NCBI GenBank assembly: GCA_022822245.1 | Contig: JAJECB010000019.1 | Location: 1 to 10,685, forward strand | Length of the DNA stretch: 10,685 nucleotides | Direction: 5' to 3' | Source: Gammaproteobacteria bacterium | GTDB taxonomy: Bacteria > Pseudomonadota > Gammaproteobacteria > HK1 | Shown here: positions 1 to 5,771 of the stretch, one piece after another | Position numbering within the stretch: position 1 is the first letter of the stretch | Layout: each line of letters starts with the position of its first letter | The notes under the pieces: generated by a model | Seen by the model: the letters and a program-made list of their open reading frames with translations, nothing else | What the model was told of the DNA's origin: nothing | Databases searched by the model: none | Translations under genes and position numbers: made by a program

Positions 1-112
1 TGACCTTGTTTGAAAAAACCCCACTATTACAGATACTTACAGCTCCGGAGAGCTTGACCGAACCTCACGATACGTCTAACCAATTGAAATTGCTATACTA
101 ATTCTTGGGACA

Positions 113-1225
113 CTAGTGAATCAGAGTCTCGGAAAAAGTTCCATCCATAATTGATTTATAATTCTCCGTAAACGCGTTCGTAACTGCAGTTACCAACGCA
201 TGAATCGCTCGGGTCCGAAACAACTGCATTGCCACGTCATTCAGTTCACCTGGATGCAAATCTTGACTTCGCATAGCCTTGTGCTGTTCTTCGGAGTAGT
301 TACAGAGATGTTCGATTATGGGATCCAAGGTGCCGTTCACTTTGCCGAGAGTCCGAAGCGACATCAGCAGATCGTTAAATGAAACCAGGTCCTTTTTTAC
401 AGCATCTTCGGTGTCAATAACGGAATATGCAATGTCATCACACGCCTCCATGACAATAGCTAACGGATGTCGGGCGTTATTTGAAAGACCGACATAGTCT
501 CGAACGAGATTGACGACGTTCTCCTCTGATGCAAAAAAGCCGTTTTTCTTGCAGGCTTGGATACCCGAGTCCATTTTGTCCGATGCAACGACGTATTTCA
601 TCATCGAGGCAAGGGTACAGACTGTAAGGTTTAGACCCAAATCGTCAGCTATTACCTGAAGTCTTGTGACCAAACGGAGTGTTTGAGCGTTTCCTTCAAA
701 ACGGAGAAAGTCGTTCTTGTGTTGTGACGTCAATTTACGGATGTCATCATTTATCTCATCAGAGTTGCCCGTGCGAGGACAAAGAACGTTTGACTTATTT
801 CGTTCAAACCAAGTCCGGATGGCAACCTCCCCTTGGTGACCGAATGGGGGGTTGCCTAGGTCATGCGCGAGACCGACTGCGGCAAGAGCTGCCGGTATCG
901 TTCGGTTGGCGTGTGGCGGAAGGTCAGGGGCATGGTTGGCGACCAATTGGGTGCCGATTGAACGTGCGAGATTCGCGACTTCGTACGAATGGGTCAAACG
1001 CGTACGAATGCTCTCTATGCTCTCAAGAGGGAATACTTGCGTCTTGTCTCCGAGCCTCCGAAAAGGCGTCGAGAAGAGGAGACGGTCGTGATCTCGTTCG
1101 ATATCGTTTCGGAGATGCGCTAGCGACAGGCCTGGCGGGTCTTCGTATTTCGCTTTTGTTCTCGTGCAATAGTGGCGAGACAATCTTTGTGAACAGAGCA
1201 ATCTCGGCCACGACAGAGTGTTCAT
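113..1225 (-). CDS. dgt: dGTPase-family HD-domain dNTP triphosphohydrolase, probably C-terminally shortened
   Basis: Family members hydrolyse (d)NTPs, classically dGTP, to the nucleoside and tripolyphosphate in the cytoplasm. The 370-residue product shows the family hallmarks in order: an N-terminal RDxDRLLFSTPFRRL-like stretch (residues 44-58), KTQVFPL (61-67), RLTHS with H79, the HD pair H121-D122 in HDLGNPPFGH, then H130 and E133 at the spacing of the E. coli Dgt active site (H126/E129), FEGNAQ (176-181) and a late metal-ligand Asp in DDIAYS (263-268). I place the start at 1225, not at the upstream in-frame ATG at 1333: AGGGA lies 5 bases upstream, and family members usually begin near an MxWxxLLSxxRL-like segment, seen here at residues 1-15. 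The protein ends TAG right after the FxENYxxIMxGxF helix. E. coli Dgt is about 505 residues, so roughly 70-130 C-terminal residues appear to be missing. Frames beyond the stop reopen only for a few codons. The gene is much less G+C-rich than its neighbours, suggesting transfer. The family call is firm; activity and substrate are unknown. Confidence 0.9.
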   Translation of the reverse strand: MNTLSWPRLLCSQRLSRHYCTRTKAKYEDPPGLSLAHLRNDIERDHDRLLFSTPFRRLGDKTQVFPLESIESIRTRLTHSYEVANLARSIGTQLVANHAPDLPPHANRTIPAALAAVGLAHDLGNPPFGHQGEVAIRTWFERNKSNVLCPRTGNSDEINDDIRKLTSQHKNDFLRFEGNAQTLRLVTRLQVIADDLGLNLTVCTLASMMKYVVASDKMDSGIQACKKNGFFASEENVVNLVRDYVGLSNNARHPLAIVMEACDDIAYSVIDTEDAVKKDLVSFNDLLMSLRTLGKVNGTLDPIIEHLCNYSEEQHKAMRSQDLHPGELNDVAMQLFRTRAIHALVTAVTNAFTENYKSIMDGTFSETLIH

Positions 1226-1230
1226 GAGTT

Positions 1231-1235
1231 TCCCT
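1231..1235 (-). promoter_or_regulatory. ribosome binding site deciding the dGTPase start
   Basis: On the minus strand AGGGA precedes the ATG at 1225 by 5 bases. It supports the internal start over the longer open frame beginning at 1333, whose extra 36 residues have no family counterpart I recognise. Confidence 0.6.
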
Positions 1236-1394
1236 ATTGTCTGACAAAGTTTGGCGTTGGCTGTTGAGCAGTACAACCGAATCGGGTTGCTGAGTCGTTG
1301 CGGCAAAACAGCATCGGCTCTCCCCGTGTTCAATGTTGCGTAGCGCGGTGCAGTATACAGGTGGGAAGCATCGCGTTGGGGAACGGTTGGGGAG

Positions 1395-2156
1395 TTAAGC
1401 GAGGGTTTGGCCGCCGTCGGTGAAGAGGTTCTGGCCGGTGATGTGGGAGGCGGCGTCGCTGACGAGGAAGGCGACGGCGGCTGCGTGGTCGGTGGGGTCG
1501 GCGAAGCGGCCGAGGGGGATGCCGATACGGTACTTCTCGAGGCTGCCGCGGAGGATGCCTTCCAGCATCTCGTCGTCGTAGGTGTCCATGAGGTCGGTGC
1601 GGGTCGAGCCGGGGGAGATGGCGTTGACCCGGATTCGGTGTGCGGCGAGCTCGATGGCGAGGACCTTGGTGAGGCCGAGGAGGCCTTCCTTGGCTGCGGC
1701 GTAGGCGGCGTTCTCGAGGCGGGCGGCGGCGACCACGTTCGAGACGACGTTGACGATGGCGCCCCGCTTGCGGCGCTTCATGGCCGGCACGACGGCCCGG
1801 GTGCAGACGAGGGGGCCGCGGAGGTTGACGCGGATCACCGCGTCCCAGTCCGCGAGGTCGAGGCCGTCGATGGGGGTGAGGCGGAGGATGCCGGCGTTGT
1901 TGACGAGGACGGAGACGGGGCTCGTTTGTTCGATGGCGGAGACGGCCGAATCGACCGTTGTTTCGTCGGCTACGTCGATGGCGGTTGCGGTGGCGCGGTC
2001 CCCGCGGGCAGTGATCTCAGCGGCGGTGGCGCGGGCAGAGTCTTCGTCGACGTCCCAGACCGCGACCTCGTAGCCGGCCTCGGCGAGGCGAAGCGCGCAG
2101 GCCCGCCCGATGCCGCGGGCGCCGCCGGTGACGATCGCGGTCTCGGTCAACGGCAT
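1395..2156 (-). CDS. classical SDR-family NAD(P)-dependent oxidoreductase
   Basis: This 253-residue protein has the usual length and full motif set of a classical short-chain dehydrogenase/reductase. The Rossmann glycine motif TGGARGIG is at 10-17, and an acidic residue at the end of beta-2 (D35 in VWDVD) usually favours NAD(H) over NADP(H). DV at 61-62 contacts adenine in the family, and NNAG is at 86-89. The catalytic tetrad is N111, S139, Y152 and K156 (YAAAK), with the normal 13-residue Ser-Tyr spacing; the C-terminus ends in a typical TDGG segment (247-250). The start is backed by a near-perfect AGGAGGT about 7 bases upstream. It is the last gene of the catabolic unit, about 98 bases after the lipoyl-domain gene. 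Its likely job is reversible oxidation of an alcohol, diol or hydroxyketone before or after the TPP-dependent step. SDR sequence does not give the substrate; acyloin/diol dehydrogenase is a guess from context. Confidence 0.93.
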   Translation of the reverse strand: MPLTETAIVTGGARGIGRACALRLAEAGYEVAVWDVDEDSARATAAEITARGDRATATAIDVADETTVDSAVSAIEQTSPVSVLVNNAGILRLTPIDGLDLADWDAVIRVNLRGPLVCTRAVVPAMKRRKRGAIVNVVSNVVAAARLENAAYAAAKEGLLGLTKVLAIELAAHRIRVNAISPGSTRTDLMDTYDDEMLEGILRGSLEKYRIGIPLGRFADPTDHAAAVAFLVSDAASHITGQNLFTDGGQTLA

Positions 2157-2254
2157 CCCCCGACCTCCTCTGCGCCTTCGGCCCGAATCGCCCCGACGCC
2201 GCTATCCAGGTCGTTCAATGAGGCACTTCTCGTCAAGGACAACTTCCGGCGTCG

Positions 2255-2497
2255 CTACCCGGCCTCGTCGATCTCGGCGAGGGGGTCTCCGGTCCGCACT
2301 GTCTGCTCGATGTCGACGAGCTTCCGTGCGATGACGCCCTCCGCGGTCGCGGCGACCTCGAGGGTCGCCTTGTCCACCTCCACGGTGAGGATCGGCTCAC
2401 CCTTTTCGACCTCGTCGCCGATCTCCACCAGCCATTCCTCCACCACGCCTTCGTCGATGGTCTCCCCGATGTCCGGCAGGAGTACGGTGTGCGTCAT
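2255..2497 (-). CDS. stand-alone lipoyl (biotinyl/lipoyl attachment) domain protein
   Basis: The 80 residues are almost exactly one lipoyl domain and nothing else. The start resembles E2 N-termini (VLLPDIGETIDEG, residues 5-17), the swinging-arm lysine is K43 in EVDKATLEV (40-48), and the second half repeats the hammerhead fold (GVIARKL, then TGDPLAEI). In 2-oxoacid and acetoin dehydrogenase complexes this domain is the N-terminus of a roughly 400-residue E2, followed by a subunit-binding domain and acyltransferase core. Here the frame ends normally with TAG at 2257-2255. GGAG lies 8 bases before the ATG, so it looks like a genuine small gene and not a broken E2. Its partner is presumably the E1 in the same gene run, which would acylate the lipoyl group. 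DKA strongly favours lipoylation; biotin carriers have MKM at this place, so biotinylation is unlikely. A matching E2 core and E3 must lie elsewhere or be absent. Confidence 0.9.
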   Translation of the reverse strand: MTHTVLLPDIGETIDEGVVEEWLVEIGDEVEKGEPILTVEVDKATLEVAATAEGVIARKLVDIEQTVRTGDPLAEIDEAG

Positions 2498-2568
2498 CGG
2501 TATTTCTCCTTCGTGGGCGGTGTGCCCGGCTGGCGGTCAGGTGGGGGTTGAAGGGGTGGGGCCTCGAA

Positions 2569-4011
2569 TCAGCTCGGGAACGCGTCGACGAGGGCCTTCG
2601 GCTTGACGAAATTGAGGACGCCGTCGATGCCGCACTCGCGCGCGATCCCGCTTGCCTTGTCGCCGCCGAAGGGGAGGGCGGGGTCGAGCATCTTGTAGCA
2701 GTTGATCCAGACGTTGCCCGCCTTGAGGCCGCGCTGGAGGCGCCGCGCCCGCGCGACGCTCCCCGTGTAGGCGCCCGCCGCGAGCCCGTAGGGTCCGGAG
2801 TTGGCGGACGCGATTGCCTCCCCTTCGTCCCCGAAGCGTTCGAGGCAGGTGACGGGTCCGAAGATCTCCTCGCTCCGGATGCGGGCCGCGTCCGGCACGT
2901 CGGCGAGGAGCACCGGGTTCATGAAGAAGCCGCCGTTGTCGGGGGCAGGCTGGGGCCAGGTGCCGCCGGCGAGGCGGGCGCCCGCGTCTTGCGCGTCGGC
3001 GACGAGGCCGTGGACCCGCTCGCGGGCGTCGGCGGAGATGAGGGGGCCCATGACCGAGTCCGGGGAGAAGGGATCGCCGCTGGTGAGGTCGGCCGCGGCG
3101 GCGGCCAGTCGCTCCGTGAACTCGTCGTAGCAGGCGGCCTCGATGAGGATCCGGGCCGCCGACACGCAGGACTGCCCGGTCGTCCCGAACGCGGCCCGCG
3201 CCGTCTCGCCAGCGGCGTGGTCGAGGTCGGCATCGGCGAAGACGAGGAGGGGGCACTTGCCCCCGAGCTCAAGGGCGACCGACGCCCCCCGCGCGCCGCA
3301 GACGCTCGCGATCTGGCGCCCGGTCGCGGTCGAGCCGGTGAAGGTGACCTTGTCCACCCGCTCGTCGGCGACGAGCGCGCGCCCCGTGTCCGCGCCGCCC
3401 GTCACGACGTTGAGGACGCCGGGAGGGAGGCCCGCCTCGGAGGCGAGGGTTGCGTAATGGAGGGTGGAGAAGCAGGCGAGGGGGGAGGGCTTCACCACCG
3501 CCGTGTTCCCCGCCGCGAGCGCGTGCGAGGTCTTCTGGGCGATCTGAAGGAGCGGTGCGTTCCACGGCGTCAGCGCGCCGATCACGCCATACGGCTCGAG
3601 CACGGTCGCGGCGAAGACGTTGCTCCCGAGCGGCACCACGCGCCCCTCGAGCTTGTCCGCCGCCCCCGCGCAGTAGTCGAGCTGCTCGGCGCTCCGCGTC
3701 GCCTGGGCCCGGGTCTCCGCGAGGGTCCGCCCGCTGTCCTGGCTGTCGAGGCGCGCGAACCCTTCGGCGTTCTCGCGAAGGAGGTTGGCGAGACGGGAGA
3801 GCACCGCGCCCCGTTCCCGGGCCGGAGTGGACGCCCAGGAAGCGGCCGCCCCGGCCGCCGCCGCTACCGCGTCCTCGACGTCCGCCGCGCCCCCGTCCGG
3901 GATCCGCCCGAGCGGCTCCCCGGTCGACGGATTCAGGACCGCGATCCGCGCGTCGCTCCTCGGCGCACTCAGCGCGCCCCCCAGGAACACCCGGTCAGAT
4001 ATGGGGTGCAT
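2569..4011 (-). CDS. aldehyde dehydrogenase family protein
   Basis: The 480-residue protein is a complete ALDH-superfamily enzyme, oxidising an aldehyde to an acid (or acyl thioester) with NAD(P)+. Visible residues are the oxyanion Asn N151 in TPWN, cofactor-binding K174 in VVKPS, the FTGST loop (224-228), general base E248 in ELGGK, catalytic nucleophile C282 in GTTGQSC, and the EEIFGP motif (381-386). All key residues are present, so it should be active. The N-terminal NPSTGEPLG segment and overall length resemble betaine-aldehyde/succinate-semialdehyde-type ALDHs more than CoA-acylating ones, but the substrate is not readable. GGGAGG precedes the ATG by 4 bases. The start lies 17 bases inside the end of the ABC transporter gene in another frame, so the two are probably translationally coupled. 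The lipoyl gene follows after about 70 bases. It presumably oxidises an aldehyde released by the SDR or TPP-dependent step. Confidence 0.95.
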   Translation of the reverse strand: MHPISDRVFLGGALSAPRSDARIAVLNPSTGEPLGRIPDGGAADVEDAVAAAAGAAASWASTPARERGAVLSRLANLLRENAEGFARLDSQDSGRTLAETRAQATRSAEQLDYCAGAADKLEGRVVPLGSNVFAATVLEPYGVIGALTPWNAPLLQIAQKTSHALAAGNTAVVKPSPLACFSTLHYATLASEAGLPPGVLNVVTGGADTGRALVADERVDKVTFTGSTATGRQIASVCGARGASVALELGGKCPLLVFADADLDHAAGETARAAFGTTGQSCVSAARILIEAACYDEFTERLAAAAADLTSGDPFSPDSVMGPLISADARERVHGLVADAQDAGARLAGGTWPQPAPDNGGFFMNPVLLADVPDAARIRSEEIFGPVTCLERFGDEGEAIASANSGPYGLAAGAYTGSVARARRLQRGLKAGNVWINCYKMLDPALPFGGDKASGIARECGIDGVLNFVKPKALVDAFPS

Positions 4012-5659
4012 AGCGCCTCCCGAACTGCTGTGAAAGGAACCGGAAGAGCCGGTCGATGGTGAGGCCGAGGATCCCCAGCGTGATCAGCACCACGTAGATG
4101 TTGTCGACCAGCATGTAGAGCCGCGCCTGCCACAGCATCGTCCCGAGCCCCGAGTGGGCGCCGATGATCTCGGCCGCGACGATCGTCGTGAACGCGTTCG
4201 CCATCGCGATCCGCGCCCCGACGAGGATGAACGGGACCGTCGCCGGCAACGTCACCAGGAAGAAGAGCTGGTGCTTCGACGCCCCGAGGGACTGCGCGGC
4301 CCGGAGCTTGTTGGGCTCGATCGACGCGACCCCCGCCGCGGTGTTGATGGTGACCGTGAACACCGTCACCCACGCGATGAGGAAGATGCGCGACCCCTCT
4401 CCCAGCCCGAAGAAGATGACGGCCACCGTGATCATCGCGATCGACGGGATGAAGCGGAGGAGCTCGATGTAGGGGTCGAGGATGAGGCGCATCACCCGGA
4501 AGCTCCCCATCAGCAGCCCGAGCGGGATCGCGATGACCGAGCCGATGATGAACCCGGAGAGGATGCGCTGGAGCGACACGTACGACTCGTGGATGAGGGT
4601 GCCGTCGAGGAGGAGCTTCGCGAACGTCACCAGGAACTGGACCGGGGACGGGAACAGCACCGAGTCCATCAGCAGCGACCCGAAGTGCCAGATGACGAAG
4701 AACGCGACGATCGACATCGCGTAGATGCCGAGGCTCTGCGCGCCCCGGCTCTGCCGTGCCCGCCGGTGGCGCTCGCGCGCCGCGATCGACGTCCGCCCGA
4801 GCGGCTTCGACTCCTCCTTCGACCGCCCCGCCTGGGCGGCGAGGGACTTGTTGGTCTCGTCCGCGATGAGGTCCTGGATCCGGGCGTACATCTCGACGAA
4901 CCCGTGGTCCACCCGGTCCCGCTTCATCTCCGGCGGGATGTCGATGATCTCCTTGATCCCCGCGTTCGGCCCCGCCGTCATCACCCCGATCCGGGTCCCG
5001 AGTAGCAGCGCCTCCTCGATGTCGTGGGTGATGAAGAGCACCGTCACCTTGTGCTCCTGCCAGATGCGGCGAAGCTCCTCCTGGAGCACGTGGCGGTTCT
5101 GGGCATCGAGGGCCGCGAAGGGCTCGTCCATGACGAGCATCCGCGGGTGGTTCGCGAGCACCCGGGCGAGCTGCACCCGCTGGCGCATCCCGCCCGAGAG
5201 CTCGTGCGGGTACTTGTGCCCCTGGTCGGCGAGGCCGACGAGGCTCAGGAACTCGTCGCTCACCCGGGTCCGCTCCGCCGCGCTCGCCCCGCCGATCCGC
5301 TGGCCGAACTCGACGTTCTGCCGGGCCGTCAGCCACTCGTAGAGGGAGTTGTCGGCCTGGAAGACGACCCCCCGGTCGCGCGACGGCCCCGCGACCCGCT
5401 CCCCCTCGAACTCGACCGTCCCGTCCGTCGGCTCCTCGAAGCCCGCGAGGATGTTGAGGACCGTCGTCTTGCCGCAGCCGCTCGGGCCGAGCAGGCAGAA
5501 GAAGTCGTCCGAGGCGAGGTCGAGGTCGACCCCGTCGAGGGCGGTGAAGTGCTGGTCCGTGCTGAAGAAGGTCTTGGCGAGCCCGGCGATGTGCACCAGG
5601 CGCTCGAACTGGTGGGCGGCCGCGCTTCCCGGGGCCGCGGTGGAAACGGCTTCGTTCAT
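3995..5659 (-). CDS. NitT/TauT-type ABC transporter, ATPase and permease fused in one chain
   Basis: This 554-residue protein joins two subunits that are normally separate (as in SsuB/SsuC or TauB/TauC). Residues about 20-265 are the ATPase: Walker A GPSGCGKT (58-65), Q-loop Q101, signature LSGGMRQR (154-161), Walker B LVMDEP (175-180) and switch H212 in THD. A charged, Arg-rich linker (about 265-308) leads to an inner-membrane permease with some six hydrophobic segments, about 311-326, 366-388, 403-419, 424-444, 467-490 and 520-537. An EAA-like loop, RAAQSLGASKHQLFFLVTLP, is at 453-472. The gene probably powers import of the ligand bound by the exported protein encoded at 8193-9206. I choose the ATG at 5659, with AAGGA 6 bases upstream; a longer frame starting GTG at 5695 has no good ribosome site. 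The stop overlaps the aldehyde dehydrogenase start. A homodimer would supply both ATPases and both permease halves, which is inference. Confidence 0.93.
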   Translation of the reverse strand: MNEAVSTAAPGSAAAHQFERLVHIAGLAKTFFSTDQHFTALDGVDLDLASDDFFCLLGPSGCGKTTVLNILAGFEEPTDGTVEFEGERVAGPSRDRGVVFQADNSLYEWLTARQNVEFGQRIGGASAAERTRVSDEFLSLVGLADQGHKYPHELSGGMRQRVQLARVLANHPRMLVMDEPFAALDAQNRHVLQEELRRIWQEHKVTVLFITHDIEEALLLGTRIGVMTAGPNAGIKEIIDIPPEMKRDRVDHGFVEMYARIQDLIADETNKSLAAQAGRSKEESKPLGRTSIAARERHRRARQSRGAQSLGIYAMSIVAFFVIWHFGSLLMDSVLFPSPVQFLVTFAKLLLDGTLIHESYVSLQRILSGFIIGSVIAIPLGLLMGSFRVMRLILDPYIELLRFIPSIAMITVAVIFFGLGEGSRIFLIAWVTVFTVTINTAAGVASIEPNKLRAAQSLGASKHQLFFLVTLPATVPFILVGARIAMANAFTTIVAAEIIGAHSGLGTMLWQARLYMLVDNIYVVLITLGILGLTIDRLFRFLSQQFGRRYAPHI

Positions 5660-5688
5660 GACTGGTCCTTGCGGACGGCTTCGTTCAT
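5656..5688 (-). CDS. possible 10-codon leader peptide before the ABC transporter gene
   Basis: An ATG at 5688 opens a short frame encoding MNEAVRKDQS and ends with a TGA that overlaps the transporter's ATG (ATGA). Its first five residues, MNEAV, equal those of the transporter, because the DNA around the start codon is duplicated with a 29-base offset. If translated, it would couple ribosomes onto the transporter start. It has no strong Shine-Dalgarno of its own, so it may simply be a by-product of the duplication. Confidence 0.25.
   Translation of the reverse strand: MNEAVRKDQS
5666..5670 (-). promoter_or_regulatory. ribosome binding site deciding the ABC fusion start
   Basis: AAGGA on the minus strand lies 6 bases before the ATG at 5659. 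The alternative in-frame GTG at 5695 has no comparable site, so the shorter protein is preferred. Confidence 0.55.
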
Positions 5689-5702
5689 GGCTCACGTTCG
5701 TG

Positions 5703-5724
5703 GCGGGCGGCGTTCACCGCCCGC
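5703..5724 (-). other. intercistronic GC-rich stem-loop between E1 and ABC genes
   Basis: gcgggcgg (5703-5710) and ccgcccgc (5717-5724) form a perfect 8-base stem with a 6-base loop, about 45 bases after the E1 stop and before the transporter start. No T-run follows on the minus strand, so it is not a canonical intrinsic terminator. It could slow 3' exonuclease decay, mark a processing site or partly attenuate transcription into the downstream genes. The pairing is seen; the role is inferred. Confidence 0.55.
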
Positions 5725-5771
5725 GCACGCTTCCCCCCGCCTTCCCCGGCCTTCCCCCGCTCCGGCGTCGC

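Larger units (their letters stand above)
1..1390. other. low-G+C segment, probable acquired DNA
   Basis: From the left edge to about 1340-1390 the sequence has near-balanced base composition with frequent A/T runs. Right of about 1380 it switches to the very G+C-rich, codon-position-3-GC pattern of all other genes. The block holds the dGTPase gene and about 110 bases of non-coding AT-rich DNA beyond its stop. I see no transposase, integrase, tRNA or terminal inverted repeat in the visible part. The only repeat at the boundary is an 8-base direct repeat, GTTGGGGA, at 1375-1382 and 1386-1393, too short to call an attachment site. The block continues past the left edge, so its size and other cargo are unseen. 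Confidence 0.55.
5646..5689. repeat. 15-bp direct repeat duplicating the transporter start region
   Basis: The 15-base sequence acggcttcgttcatg occurs at 5646-5660 and again at 5675-5689 (plus strand), 29 bases apart. On the minus strand each copy carries ATGAACGAAGCCGT, i.e. a start codon plus four codons. The left copy is the real transporter start; the right copy starts a mini-frame in another register. Confidence 0.9.

Noticed and set aside
1226..1333. ATG at 1333 as the dGTPase start
   Set aside because: The extra 36 residues have no counterpart in the family; the ATG at 1225 has a good ribosome site and the family-typical N-terminus.
1351..1360. TATACT as a -10 box for the dGTPase gene
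   Set aside because: The hexamer is good, but no -35 lies at 16-18 bases and it sits more than 120 bases from the start codon. One hexamer in AT-richer DNA is weak evidence.
1407..2606. 399-codon plus-strand frame opposite the SDR and lipoyl genes
   Set aside because: Its composition is Gly/Asp/Val-biased with no recognisable domain, and it spans two real genes and their intergenic region.
5660..5695. GTG start at 5695 for the ABC fusion
   Set aside because: The 12 extra residues add no domain and lack a ribosome site; the ATG at 5659 has AAGGA 6 bases upstream.
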